A DNA stretch of 64,000 nt from Loxodes magnus (Eukaryota; Ciliophora; Karyorelictea; Loxodida; Loxodidae), in contig CAMPDV010000703.1 of the NCBI GenBank assembly GCA_946699065.1, forward strand, positions 124,001 through 188,000, written 5' to 3'. The notes beneath the pieces were generated by a model. That model worked only from the letters and a program-made list of their open reading frames with translations, made no database searches and was not told where the DNA came from. Made by a program: the position numbers and the translations under genes. Position 1 is the stretch's first letter, and the number at the start of each line of letters is the position of its first letter. Positions 1 to 12,409 of the stretch are shown here, piece after piece.

Positions 1-887
1 CAAACACAAAATGAATCTCATAGAATAGACTTGGTGGGCTGAAATTACGAGTAAAAACCTACTGTATGCAAAAAGATTTTTATAATTATACAAAAAATTA
101 AGAATATGAAAGATTTAATCATTGAACAAAACTAAAAATAACTAAATAAGGCCATGAAATAAGGAAACAATTGGCTAAGAGCTAGTTATTGAGATGGATT
201 AAGAAAATAACGATATGATATGTTAGCATGCTTTAACAATTTAAAATAAACTTAATAAGAATCAAGATACAGAATAAAAATAACATTTTTGGAAGTCTTA
301 TGTGTATTCATTTTAATATTATATAAATATATAAATAGTATAAAAAATTAGTAATTTATTTATATATATTAATTAGCATTAAAGATATAAACTTAGTGTT
401 TTGGAATTTATTTTAAATGATAAGTTTAAAAATAAATTTAAAACTTGGCGCTCTTTTTTACTTATAAAATAAGTATAAATGGGGATAATAAGAAGTGAAT
501 TGTTATAATAATTTGCATATAAAAAGAATTAGATACATATAATGAAATTACAAATAAGATAATAAATGAAGAAATTATTATGATTCTTAGTATATTATAT
601 ATATCTGACAAGTTATACTTCTATGCCTTTTATTTGTTATTATACTTTTACTCTATTTGCATCTTATTCAATAAACCTTTAACTTCCTATTCCTTTACTC
701 ACAAATGCCTTATTTTATCCATTTACTAACTTTACTTAAAACTAACTTTACTCAGACGAAAGAACTAAACCTTCAACTTAAAGTAGCCCTGATCTTGTAT
801 ACTTTTTCTATAAATTCTGAATAAATAGCTAAAGGGTATTATAAATGATTAAATTCAGCTTTTTGTAAAGTTAATGTACATATTAAA

Positions 888-1377
888 GCCCTTGCTAAAT
901 CTGCAAGATTGATAATTATAAATTTAATTCCAAAGACAGGAAATTTGAATAGCTATTACTTAGGAAACAGTATAAAATAGTACAAAGTAGAAAAATAAAA
1001 GTCAGAGAAGTAAACATAACAAATATTCTAGAATAAAACCCTTAAGAAAGCGAAAGAATTGTAAATAAAAGCAAAGCAAGGAGCCTTTACCAATAAACTT
1101 TAAGTAAGAATAAATAATTTAATGCTGAAGAGATTTTTAAAGAAGCTTAGAAAAAGTAAAGAAAACTAAAGATATTAAAGAAAGAAAGACTCTAAAAGAT
1201 TGTAGGATTTATTTGGAGATATAGTTTGCTCCTGGTTAAATCCTTAAATAGAGCTTTAATTTCGAGAAAATATAATCTATACTGACCTATTTAAGACACT
1301 TTATAAAAGTGTAATAAGAAGTCATTAAATAGAATGAATACTAACCCACTCATTTTAAATGATAATAAAAGAATACT
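888..1377 (+). CDS. Unassigned coding-like tract
   Basis: One frame, with TAA and TAG read as Gln, gives about 160 residues rich in Lys, Gln, Leu and Glu that look like a basic helical protein. No family motif was recognised. Neither start nor end is visible. Because no codon is an absolute stop in this genome, openness is not evidence; the call rests on composition alone. It could be the edge of a decayed gene, since the only recognisable features nearby are a retroelement and a truncated kinase copy. Confidence 0.25.
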
Positions 1378-1867
1378 AGATAGTCCATAAAGAACTAACT
1401 TCATAATGATAATTATTTATAATAATAATAATAATTACTTGATCCTCACCATATCTAATTAGAATCTTGCTCATAACTTAATTCATAATATTTAAGTTTT
1501 CCTTTACATATTAAACTTTAACATATCTTAAGTTAATGAGAAGACTGACAAGATATAATATAAATATTAGATTAGTTTTCTTTAATTTTAATAAATATAA
1601 CTAAGTTCCTTTATTTAGATTTAAAATATTAACTTTATCCAATTTAGATTTTAATCATGCATCATTTAGTATTTAATTAATAGCTAGAGATTGAAAAGGT
1701 TCCTTTATCCTAGCGAATTAACTATTATTTAAATAATACTTTTGCTTCTATTTATTTATTTTACTTATAAAGAGTTTATTTAAACCAATATCTTCAATTT
1801 TACTTATTTTCTTTAATAATATTTCTTAGTACTAGGACACTTTCATTTTATATTCAATTAAAAAATC

Positions 1868-2287
1868 CATGTCGGCCATGGTCAGGAAAAATAGTAGGCA
1901 ATCAGTCAGGTTATATTATATTGCGAGTAATCTCGCACAGATGCCACAGTGGGAAGGATGGACTAGCTCAGAAGAGACAAATCTAACTTGCTCGAGGGTT
2001 CTCGCTAGCAGTATGAAAGTTTGATTGACGGGCATGCTAATGACAAATTACTAATTCTTATTTGGACTTTATTCAAAAAGACTGGAGCAATTGATTCAGG
2101 GTTTAAGAATAATTTTTAATAAGAAGATTCCCCATTTGAGAAGCTGAAGTGAACTATTGAACAAATAGAATGAAAACAAGAAGCATGAGAACTATTTTTT
2201 TAATATTTAATATTAATACTGAAAGAGCTATGCCCTAATGAGGTGCTACATGTTCAATAATCATCTTAATTTATTTTATTTATGTCA
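1868..2287 (+). mobile_element. SINE-like element, type E, copy 1
   Basis: A GC-richer block of about 390 bases is shared with 45944-46345. Conserved parts in order: ATGTCGGC near the 5' end; a perfect hairpin TGCGAG-TAAT-CTCGCA (1922-1937); a stretch resembling a tRNA A box (TAGCTCAGAAGAG, about 1963-1975); a B-box-like GAGGGTTCTCGCT about 25 bases later; and a 3' hairpin close to the GAGCTGCGCACC...GGTGC-type tail found in six other places. An AT-rich tail follows. The layout fits a tRNA-derived SINE transcribed by Pol III, which is inference. No exact TSD was found, so the copy is probably old. It abuts the broken 5' edge of the kinase-MORN copy at 2289. Confidence 0.55.
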
Positions 2288-2288
2288 T

Positions 2289-3609
2289 GAAATCCTTGAG
2301 TACTAAAAAATAGGTTGGAACAATAAGATGGATGGCGCCCGAGTTATTCGGAATGAGGCCGAGGTATAGTATCTATTCTGATATATATGCTTATGGAGTT
2401 GTTTTATGGGAGATAATGTCTAGAAAAATACCTTTTGAGGAAGTAGAGGAAGGAGAGTTGCGAGAAGGGATAAAGAGAGGTGAAAGAGAGGAACTATCTG
2501 AGAATTGTGTGATAGAGGAGATAATAAGGGAGAGTTGAAAATAAGAGGCTGACCAAAGAATGAGTTTAGAAACGTCATTGTAGAAGTTAGAGAAGATCAA
2601 GCAAGAAATGAGAGAGTAGGAGATAATATAGCAAGAAATGAGAGAGTTCGAAATAATAAAGAGTAATGTGGAGAAATTTGAAGGAGAAGAGTAAAAGGAA
2701 GTTGGAACAAATAAGAAAGCGAAAGTACAAGAAAACGAGGTAGGATATGTTGGAGAGAAGAGAAATGGAAAGATGCATGGTTATGGAATTTATAAGTATA
2801 ACGATGGAGATCGATATGAAGGTCAATATGTAGAAGATCTTAAGTAAGGAAAAGGAACTGCTTATTTTGCAAGTGGAGCAATATATGAGGGTGAGTGGTT
2901 CAAAGGGAAGAGTCATGGTTATGGAATTTATAAGTATAACGATGGAGATCGATATGAAGGTCAATATGTAGAAGATCTTAAGTAAGGAAAAGGAACTGCT
3001 TATTTTGCAAGTGGAGCAATATATGAGGGTGAGTGGTTCAAAGGGAAGAGTCATGGGTATGGGGTTTATAAGTATAAGGATGGAGATCGATATGAAGGTT
3101 AATTTGTAGAAGGTCTTAGTTAAGGAAAAGGAACTTACTACTATGCAAATGGAGAAATATATGAGGGTGAGTACTTCAAAGACAAGAAGCATGGTTATGG
3201 AGTTTATAAGTATAAAGATGGATCTCGATATGAAGGTCAATGAGTAGAAGATCTTAAGTAAGGAAAAGGAACTTACTACTATGCAAATGGAGAAATATAT
3301 GAGGGTGAGTTTTTCAAAGGGAAGAGTCATGGTTATGGAGTTGAAAAGTATAACGATGGATCTCGATATGAAGGTTAATTTGTAGAAGATCTTAAGTAAG
3401 GAAAAGGAACTTATTACTATGCAAGTGGAGAAACATATGAGGGTGAGTTTTCCAAAGACAAGAGACATGGTTATGGGGTTTATAAGTATAAGAGTGGATC
3501 TCGATATGAAGGTCAATGAGTAGAAGGTCTTTAGCAAGGAAAAGTAACTTACTACTATGTTGATGGAAGAAAAGAGGTGCAAAATTGGAATAATGGGAAA
3601 AAAATATAA
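2289..3609 (+). pseudogene. 5'-truncated protein kinase-MORN copy
   Basis: This copy is homologous to the intact gene at 8214-9743 (minus) but begins just before the activation segment, so the ATP-binding loop, catalytic Lys and HRD loop are missing. It keeps RWMAPEL, the [13 protein letters not shown] region, a charged linker and six 138-bp tandem units, each encoding two MORN motifs (YEGQ and YEGE types); the intact gene has four units. In-frame TGA occurs at 2536-2538 (the conserved Trp of kinase subdomain XI) and at 3241-3243 and 3517-3519 (the aromatic position of the MORN motif). It ends TAA TAA at 3607, where the intact gene has TGA TAA. The reading frame is otherwise undamaged, so truncation is recent. 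The left boundary coincides with a SINE-like element. Confidence 0.8.
2775..3570 (+). repeat. 138-bp tandem repeat encoding MORN motifs, six units
   Basis: Units start near HGYG codons at about 2775, 2915, 3050, 3190, 3330 and 3465. Neighbouring units are almost identical in places, which indicates ongoing unit duplication or conversion. The repeat is coding, inside the kinase-MORN copy. Confidence 0.85.
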
Positions 3610-4925
3610 TAACTTAATTTTTTTATTTAATTTTGATTTATTACATTACTAAATGCTTTATATATATAAATTATCACCTTAGAAATAGTTCACTTAAAAT
3701 TATTTTTCTAAATTTCAATATATTAGATTGATTGAGATTTACTTGTTACATACTAAGATTGAACTAGCTAATTTAAATTTTAATCAAATAAAAAGAAATT
3801 TAGATATTTATCAAATAATCAAAAGAGAATCAATTATGTGATGATTCCATAGAGGATAGGGTACACAGAAAAGAATTTTTTGTTAACCAAAAATTAAAAA
3901 TAAATTTTAATTTTAATGTTTTGATAAAACCTAACCAAATTTTTAATATATGATTGAGGGTGATTTCTACGGAAAAAATAATTAGGGGAAATTAATTAAT
4001 GTAATATAATTAATTTGCTTCAAAAAGAGTCAAATAAAGATTTGGAAGGGGCTTATATAAAAAGCAATACCAAAGGTAAAAATAGAATAAGCAAGCATCG
4101 ATGTTTATTCCAAAATCTGTACCAAAAGAAAGAATTGAGCGATTTCAATGATTTTTACGATACTTCAAGAGACTTTGTATAAACTAACACGTGACATGAC
4201 AAGTAATTAAAATAAAGGAGATTTCATATTAATAAAAAAGTTATAAATTAATTATATTTAAAGATGTTATGCTTATGAATTAATTATTAAATAAATTTTA
4301 AGTTTAAGAAGCTATTATAAATATTGATATAAACTAATTAAAATTAAAATATATTTTTCTTATATATTTTTATTTAATTTTATTTATAAGATTTTATATT
4401 TTAAAAGTTACTAAAAGTATTTATCTCTATTATTTAAAATATGTCTAATAGAGTTATTTTATATATAGTAATTTAAAATAATTTGTAGAAATTAAACTTT
4501 ATTACTAGCAATTAATTGAATTTGCTTATACTTTGCTAGTAGAAAATATATATTAATGCCAATGCTAATTTTTCTATATTAAAGATAGGTAAAATATTGA
4601 ATTAAAAAATTATTGTTTGATATTAAATAACTTATAAAATAGTTTAGTTTAAAAACGCTAAGAAATAAAATTCAAAAATTCAAAAATTTAAAGCTAGAAA
4701 TTATTTAGAAAAATAAAAAATTAAATATCTTGAAAAAAAGTAAATTTGAACACTCTGTTAAGACATAATATGCATGTAGTTATATAATTATATATTTTTA
4801 TTTTATAACTTACTGATTAGCTAGTGTATATGTTTTTTTTTTATCAGTAGCAAGAAATTTTGATTTCATACAAAAAAGGATATTTTGTATATTTTATTTT
4901 ATATATTTTTTAAGAATTAAATATT
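3610..4925. other. AT-rich stretch without recognised gene
   Basis: Very AT-rich with homopolymer runs and no protein motif on either strand. Nothing was supported here. Confidence 0.5.
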
Positions 4926-5160
4926 AAATGATACATAGGAAATAAAAGTCATTTCTAATAAAGTCTAATAAGTCTTAGAAGGATATAGCCAACGATTTTT
5001 ATCGTTCATTGATGGAAAAAAATGCTAATAAGACAATTAGTGAGCTTTATTAAAGAACTTATGATTTTAATAACACTATGGAATTTTAATATCTGATCAT
5101 ATAATTTTAAGATAGGAGTTATACTAAACCTGTTGTTATAGCAAATTTAAGGAAAAATTT
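4926..5160 (+). CDS. Weak coding-like tract
   Basis: One frame reads as a charged, acidic-basic mixed sequence of about 70 residues beginning KSQKDIANDFYRSLMEKNA. No motif was recognised, no start codon is decided, and the tract fades into hydrophobic low-complexity sequence after about 5160. The 5160-5890 interval beyond it holds nothing recognisable. Confidence 0.2.
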
Positions 5161-5890
5161 CATAAAATGACTAAAAATTAAGGTAAATTTAAAATTCTAG
5201 AAACCTTAAGCCAGAACAATCCTATGAAAAAGTAATTTAAATAGAAAATAAATCTCCAACATAAGAGATTAAAATATGATAGCGATATAATATTAAGAAA
5301 AGTGGTCAATTTTTAGTCTTATTCTATTGATACTGGCAGATAAAAAAGCCATTCATTTAGCAATCATATTTGTATATTCGAAAATAGACTTCCTAATTTT
5401 TTTTCTTCAATATTTAGCATTAAATTGTCTGTCAAACACTTCAAATTAAATTTTTTTTCTTCTAAAGGTTCCCTTCCATTATGTAAGTTATTTACATTAA
5501 ATTGATACGAGTTAAAGTAAAGAATCGTACCTAATAATGTAATATGATTTCTTACTGCTTATGAAAACTATCTACCGTGTTTGTGGCTTAATGAGTTTGT
5601 TTCAGCTGTTTTCTCGGGATTGAAAGTTGCTAAGTCTAAGATTTTAAGATAAAGTTCAGAAGTTTGAACTTTTTTAACTGTTTTAACAAAAAATAAGTTT
5701 TTTGGAAAAATAGAAACTCAAATAATTGCTTATTTTTTGAAAAAAATTATATAAAAGAAGCCATTTAAAATAGGCTACATTTTTTTGGTTAATGCGCAAT
5801 TTAAATTAAAAGTGAAAAAGCAGGTTTATTTGAGAAGAAAAATTATTCAAAAAACTCATTATTTTAAAGCATAAATGTTTTTAATAAAAA

Positions 5891-5978
5891 AATACAGCTT
5901 GAAAATACAGCTTGAAAATACAGCTTGAAAATACAGCTTGAAAATACAGCTTGAAAATACAGCTTGAAAATACAGCGT
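5891..5978 (+). repeat. 13-bp minisatellite, about seven units
   Basis: Head-to-tail copies of AAAATACAGCTTG run without interruption and end two bases before a second minisatellite of different sequence. Confidence 0.95.
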
Positions 5979-5980
5979 GG

Positions 5981-6092
5981 GATTATACCCGCCGGATTAT
6001 ACCCGCCGGATTATACCCGCCGGATTATACCCGCCGGATTATACCCGCCGGATTATACCCGCCGGATTATACCCGCCGGATTATACCCGCCT
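5981..6092 (+). repeat. 14-bp GC-rich minisatellite, eight units
   Basis: Eight identical copies of GATTATACCCGCCG, the last missing one base. The unit is markedly more GC-rich than the surroundings and directly follows the 13-bp array. A short C run (CCACCCCCCCC, about 6110-6120) lies just downstream. A standard-code ORF across it is an artefact of the repeat. Confidence 0.97.
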
Positions 6093-6929
6093 TTTTAAAT
6101 AATAGCTCTCCACCCCCCCCGCTCGCAAGTTAACAAAAAATTCTAAAACAATACTATTGCCAAAAAAAATCAAAAGTTTGTTTTGTATATGCTTTATTGT
6201 TAAAATCTTATTTTGCTTTTTCCTCAAATATACATTGTTTTTTTCTAAGCTTCTATTTAAGTTGAAGATATTTTGAATATGATATCTCTGATACGTGAAT
6301 TACATAATAGGACTTTCTTTTTTTTTAATATTTAAATTCAAAATAGAAACATGCTTAGAACTTACTGCTTATATTTAAAATTATATAATTATTAATTATA
6401 CTTCCGAAATGTTGTTTTTACGCTGTCAAGATATACTTTTTTTAAATACCTTTAAACATTAAATATTAAATAATAAAACATATATTTAAAATAACGAAAT
6501 AATATTATTTTCCCCGAATAAAGTATAAAAGTTTAACACTGTATTTAAATTACTAAATTTTGTACATTTTATACTTTTATGATAATTATATTAAAAAACA
6601 ATTTTTTTTAATAACATTATTTATTGATTTGTAATTGCAATTTTGTTCATTAATATAGATTTATTAAATTAACATTAGTTTTTAATAATTTATGACTATG
6701 ATTAAACTTTAAAATATACATTATTTCGCAGTGTTAAGGTTTTTAAGCTTTAATTTTATCACAATAAGAATATTTTTTTATAATTTTACCAACTTTAAAA
6801 TTAATTTAAATATTAAATTTAAATATTAAATTTAAATATTAAAATTAAGTTAAGTTAAAAAAATTATAAGTAAATACATTGGATTGTATAATGCCTAACA
6901 CTTTAGTTGATGTGCAAAACTTTAAATTA
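6093..6929. other. AT-rich stretch without recognised gene
   Basis: Low-complexity A/T tracts apart from the short C run noted above. No coding or RNA signal was recognised. Confidence 0.5.
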
Positions 6930-7199
6930 ATTTTATTTAAATTCAAAAAAATTACGCGTTTCTATCTTTTTTTTCTTTCTGTAGTACGTCCCTGTAAGTT
7001 TTTCTTCATAATCAGATGCTGTAATATGAAAATACTGGTACATTTCCCAGACCTATGATGAATACAGTTTCCTTAAGTCAAATATAACTCTCAAGTTTGT
7101 CACATCTTTTTCTTTATCTCCGATTTATCCTCAGTCTGTTCCTATTTAATAATCGCTTTGTGGCCTCCAAGTAACATATACTGTAACTGTTTCTCTTTT
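6930..7199 (-). CDS. Exon-like coding segment, unassigned
   Basis: The minus strand encodes about 88 protein-like residues, from RETVTVYVTWRPQSDY through a middle with TGA read as Trp (TDWGQIG) to a basic end (YYRKKKKIETRNFFEF). Base composition is clearly richer in G and C than the flanks, and the protein-like composition stops abruptly at both edges. That would suit an internal exon or a gene fragment. I do not recognise a family. Frame choice rests on composition. Confidence 0.4.
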
Positions 7200-8213
7200 A
7201 TTTAAAAATAATTTTTATAATTATTTAAAATTAAAATTAATTATTTTAAAAAAAATAATTTTAGTAAAAATAAAATGTAATTTAAGTAATCTTTAACATT
7301 TACAATTAATAACTTTGAAATAAATTGCATAATTAATTATTTAAATAATTATAACTTATTTTAAACTTATAATAGATTGTGATTTAGATATTTATTTACT
7401 TTTGTAAATGTATATAAAATACATTAAACTATTTTTGATATTTTTTAACTGTACAATATTATATATTGCTAAAATTTTACCAAATAATATTAAAAATAAA
7501 ATATTTTTATTTTCATTAAAATATTTTAAATATTTTAAATTAGTTATATAGTTAATATAATTTAATTTAATTATATTTTAGTTTTTTTATAATTTAATTA
7601 AATTTTTTAAGTAAACTAAGTTTTTAATAAACTAAATTTTTCTTTATCGTATTTAACTTAACAAACTACAATACTGATTTTACTAATAAATATTTAAAAA
7701 AATTATAAAGTATAATATTATTTTTAAAAATCTATATACTTAAATAATTATAATGTTACTTGAAAATTTTATATATTTTTGTATATATAAATTTATTTAG
7801 CTACTTTTAATAAATATTAATATTTGAAATTATAACATTTACTTCAATTATATATTCAAAATATATTTTAATATTTTGATATTTTAATCTGCCTTAAGTA
7901 ACTAATTTAAAATATTTTTTAATTAAAATACAAAATTTTTTAGTTGAATAAATATAAATTAAAATCATTAAATATATAAAATCTATGAAAACTACTATAA
8001 TGATAAAATTAATAAATTTACTATCTATTTGACTAAACTAAAATCAATTAAATTCTTAATTAATATAACTTTTAGAATTTACTTTAATATATATAATTAA
8101 AAACTAGTAATAAATATTTATATTATTTGCTTTATAAATATTTTTTTAAATCACTTAAATATATAATAAATATTATATAAAAAAAATAGAAATTAAATTA
8201 AAATATTAAGTTA
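7200..8213. other. AT-rich stretch without recognised gene
   Basis: About 1 kb of almost pure A/T downstream of the kinase-MORN gene. No motif or structured element was seen. Confidence 0.55.
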
Positions 8214-9743
8214 TCATATTTTTTTCCCATTATTCCAATTTTGCACTTCTTTTCTTCCATCAACATAGTAGTAAGTTCCTTTTCCTTACTAAAGACCTTC
8301 TACAAATTGGCCTTCATATCGAGATCCATCCTTATACTTATAAACTCCATAACCATGCATCTTGTCTTTGAAGTACTCACCCTCATATATTTCTCCACTT
8401 GCATAGTAGTAAGTTCCTTTTCCTTACTTAAGATCTTCTACTCATTGACCTTCATATCGAGATCCATCGTTATACTTTTCAACTCCATAACCATGACTCT
8501 TCCCTTTGAAAAACTCACCCTCATATATTGCTCCACTTGCATAGTAGTAAGTTCCTTTTCCTTACTTAAGATCTTCTACTCATTGACCTTCATATCGAGA
8601 TCCATCTTTATACTTATAAACCCCATAACCATGACTCTTCCCTTTGAAAAACTCACCCTCATATATTGCTCCACTTGCATAGTAGTAAGTTCCTTTCCCT
8701 TACTTAATACCTTCTACAAATTAACCTTCATATCGATCTCCATCCTTATACTTTTCAACTCCATAACCATGCATCTTTCCATTTCTCTTCTCTCCAACAT
8801 ATCCTACCTCGTTTTCTTGTACTTTCGCTTTCTTATTTGTTCCAACTTCCTTTTACTCTTCTCCTTCAAATTTCTCCACATTACTCTTTATTATTTCGAA
8901 CTCTCTCATTTCTTGTTATATTATCTCCTACTCTCTCATTTCTTGCTTGATCTTCTCTAACTTCTACAATGACGTTTCTAAACTCATTCTTTGGTCAGCC
9001 TCTTATTTTCAACTCTCCCTTATTATCTCCTCTATCACACAATTCTCAGATAGTTCCTCTCTTTCACCTCTCTTTATCCCTTCTCGCAACTCTCCTTCCT
9101 CTACTTCCTCAAAAGGTATTTTTCTAGACATTATCTCCCATAAAACAACTCCATAAGCATATATATCAGAATTGATACTATACCTCGGCCTCATTCCAAA
9201 TAACTCAGGCGCCATCCATCTTATTGTTCCAACCTATTTTTTAGTGCTTAAGGATTTCGATGCCAATTTTACTCTTGCTAATCCAAAATCGCATATTTTA
9301 GCATTTTTACTTTGATTTAAGAGTATATTCGCACTTTTTAAGTCCCTATGAATTATGTTGTTAGTGTGCAAATAAGATAATCCTGCTGCTATTTCCTGAG
9401 CTATTTCTAATTTCAGGTTTAAACTTATCTCTTATTTACTGTGAAGAAATTACATTAATGAGCATTACATCAATTCAACTATAATTCTTGTTGGCTCCAA
9501 ACTATAGCCATAAAATTAAATAATGTTAGGATGCTTTAAATTTTGCATAATTTAAATCTCTCTGCTGAACTCGCATTCGATATCTTCAGTTAGCATCCTT
9601 TGAAAAAATTCTTTTATTGCTACATTTGTGAATTTTTTCCATTTTCCTTTGTATACAGTACCGTAAGCTCCATGTCCAATTTCCTTTTCGATTTATAATT
9701 CTGATTAATCTATTTTGATATTTAGTTTTATACTACTTTCCAT
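8214..9743 (-). CDS. Protein kinase (TKL-like) with C-terminal MORN repeats
   Basis: An uninterrupted 1530-base frame runs from ATG at 9743 to TGA at 8214, 509 residues. Kinase landmarks: glycine loop GHGAYG (residues 23-28), VAIK with catalytic Lys44, [11 protein letters not shown] (132-142), DFG (152-154), RWMAPEL near 177 and [13 protein letters not shown]. The HRDLKSAN and RWMAPE forms point to the tyrosine-kinase-like group. TGA encodes residue 245, the conserved Trp of subdomain XI. A Glu/Lys-rich helical linker leads to about eight MORN motifs in four 46-residue units; two of them use TGA (8452-8454, 8580-8582) where paralogous units have Tyr or Phe. MORN repeats usually bind membranes or other proteins, so a membrane-linked signalling kinase is likely. 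All key catalytic residues are present. The ending ATA-TGA-TAA shows TGA also serving as a stop. Confidence 0.92.
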
Positions 9744-10254
9744 TCTAGTTATAATTAAAAATTTTATTTAATCTACATAAAAATAAATTATATTGAAAAT
9801 AAAATTGACAAATAAAATTTAATATTGTAAAATAAAATAACCATTAAATTAAAAAAGCAATATTCTATATAAATAATAATAAATTATAAACTAATTTTAT
9901 ATTTTTAAATATATTCAAAATTACCTTTAGAATATTTTTTTAACTACTTTCATATTTAAAATATAATGATATTTATTTTTTTATTAACAATTATTTTTTA
10001 AAAGTTCAATTCTAATTAGATTAAAATTTAGAAAAAAAGTTTATAAATAAAAGTATATATGCTAAGTTTAAAACAATAAATAAAAACATATGTAAATAGT
10101 TAAATTATTAAATTAAACAAAATATATATATATCAAATTAACTTGTAAATTCGTATTTTAAAAAATTAAAACAATTATTTGCAAAAAAATTGAAAATTCT
10201 AGTTATAAACATTCGATAACAAATATAATAATATTATATTGAAATAACATTAAT
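9744..10254. other. AT-rich upstream region of kinase-MORN gene
   Basis: A/T tracts only. It would hold the promoter of the minus-strand kinase gene, but no defined element can be pointed to. Confidence 0.4.
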
Positions 10255-10880
10255 TTTACTTGATTAATCATTTATGTGGGCTTGTAAACGATTTGATCTT
10301 AAAATGTATCATAATCAAATCATCTTCTTTCTCAATAACTAAAATTCTTTTAAGATTTTTATTTTTCCTCTTGTTAATGGATAAAACTCAAATAAATATT
10401 ATTATTTCTCAAATAATTTTTCCTTTTATAATTAATTATCTTCTAAATGTTTTTTAAAACTTTTTTATAACAAAATCTTCAGTTTTGCCTTCAAAAATCT
10501 TTAATAGGATGAAAATCTTTTTTCTGTTGCTAATCTAATTTTAATTAAAGTTTGTAGCAATTTATTATCTTAAGATCATATTTTTTGTAATATTAACTTT
10601 TAATTTTCCTTTTTAGTAAGCGAAGCCTGGGGTTGAAATATTTCCTCTTTTATTCTGTATAGAATCGTTATTTGATATAGATATAATCCAACTTATTAAT
10701 TTTTATGATTCTGAATTCATAAAATCCTTTCTACTGTGTTAAATTGCATTTCCAACCATAAGGAGAGAGGCTATAAGCTATTTTATTTTTTAAAGTTCTA
10801 TTAATCGATCGATTTGCTGAAAATAATAAAAGAGATAAAGATATTTATTTTGTTTTTTAATTGTCAATGAATATCATGCA
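10255..10880 (-). repeat. Dispersed coding-like repeat, copy 1
   Basis: About 400-600 bases match 22195-22640 in the same orientation, with scattered substitutions and small indels. Shared stretches include CCATAAGGAGAGAGGCTATA and ATTTCCTCTTTTATTCTG-like sequence. On the minus strand this copy reads without obvious damage; one frame contains KRGNISTPGFAYQK. The other copy needs a frame change at the same place. I infer a decaying multicopy gene or retroelement ORF of unknown function. Confidence 0.5.
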
Positions 10881-11519
10881 ATGATTATTTCTTAGGTCTG
10901 GATAATTATTTAATTTTTTGTATATTTCTATTATTTCTAAGGATTTATTTTATTATATATAATATTAATAAATGAAATCTATTGATGATATCTAGTAAGC
11001 AAACGTAACTATATTTAATAAAATTAATAAAAAATTAAGTGAGCAAGAGATATATATTCAAATAACCTTTTTATACAGTAAACAATCTAATAAATTAGAT
11101 TATTTTTATTTTGGATATATTTGGCATTTAAAGATGGATTCCAATAAAACAATCGAATGCTATCAATTTTATTTCCAGATTTTATTGTCAAATTTGTTCG
11201 AAATTCCAATTAAGCACTTTTTTATACGAAAATAGAATCCAAAATGTAAGTGCAGGTCTTTCCGTTATTTAATTAATTTTACCTTTTAAGCAGAAATCTT
11301 CAATTAAGATTTGTTCTAAGTAGATATCATTTGCTATTTAAGTATATTACTTTATCTTCTCTAAGTTTTTAAATATCCCAACAATCTTTGCTTAGTTAAA
11401 TAGAAAAATATATAAAAGTCTATTTTTTTTAATTTCCTTAATATAATTAAAAATAAAACTTCAAGCACTTCATAGTTATTTATTACTTAAAAGGTATTCA
11501 TTTCAAGTCTAAAAATAAT

Positions 11520-11985
11520 TAAAGGAGCAAAAGTAACTAATCAGCAAAATAAAGGACATAATAGAAAATTAATGTAAAATGCAACATTAAAATGATCATA
11601 AAGAACAACCATATGATGATATAAAAGGAAAATAAGATCCAAAAAGAATAAATAAGAAAAACTATTATTTTAAAATTATGAAGAAGATGTAAGTAATTTG
11701 ATAACTTTAAATATGAATGCTGGAAATTACAAAGATATAAATAAGAAAAAAAGAAGACATAGTAGATAATTAAATTAAGAAGATAGAAAAATAATTATGT
11801 GCTGTTCTAAATAAATTACAGGAAAAAATAAGTAAAGATAGAAAAACGGGAAATTTCAAGATTTATATGCAAGGAGTGAAAGCATAGAAGCATTTAAGCT
11901 TATTTTTTATATCAAAAGCAACATGGGAGATATCAGAAAAGAAAATTTTCCAAGAATACCAAACGTTTAAATATCAATTTAGATT
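11520..11985 (+). CDS. Lys/Gln-rich coding-like tract
   Basis: Composition and one short stretch (YECWKLQRYKQEKKK) resemble the region after the zinc knuckle in the retroelement ORFs described elsewhere in this window, so it may be a decayed relative. No complete zinc knuckle can be made out. Weak evidence. Confidence 0.2.
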
Positions 11986-12000
11986 AGATTAACTTAATAT

Positions 12001-12290
12001 GTTTCTAGTGACTAGAAACTTCTTTCCAGATAAACAATACATAGCACTCTCTTTAAGCACATGATATGGATATCCTTTTGCTTAATTCAATAAACTTTGG
12101 TAGGGAGTTCCCTAATTATGAGCCAACAGATTTCAAGTCTTCGCAAGAATGGATAGCCAAAAATATTTTATTCGTTTGTAGGAATCGATTCTAACCAAAG
12201 ACCTTCTCATTGGCTGGATCGGTGCTTGACCTTATTCAAAAAGCTAAAAAGTTTGATCAGACGATCAGCCTAAACCATTTTTAATCATTA
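12001..12290 (+). mobile_element. Structured SINE-like element, type A, divergent copy
   Basis: This is a third, older relative of the type-A elements at 12756 and 14132. It shares the order ACTCTCTTT ... GGATATCCT ... GTAGGGAGTTCC ... ATGAGCCA ... TTCAAG. It opens with a perfect hairpin GTTTCTAGT-G-ACTAGAAAC (12001-12019) at the place where the other copies have different hairpins. Its 3' part (CTTATTCAAAAAG) instead resembles type-E elements, so it may be a mosaic. No TSD was found. Confidence 0.5.
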
Positions 12291-12409
12291 ATTCTATTTT
12301 CAATCTATTTATTTTCTAAATAAAATTTGTCAAGTCTTTCTTTTTTCCTCATTTTTATTTATTGTATATAATTTAATTTGGAAGTTATACTAAATTTGAG
12401 GGTGAAGAG

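Noticed and set aside
2587-3582. 331-residue minus-strand ORF (repetitive, hydrophobic) and its counterpart at 8241-8960 plus
   Set aside because: Antisense shadows of the MORN-encoding tandem repeats; the sense strand gives clear MORN motifs.
5951-6133. 60-residue ORF with repeated DYTRRIIPAGLYPP
   Set aside because: It is produced by reading the 14-bp minisatellite in three successive frames; no evidence of a gene.
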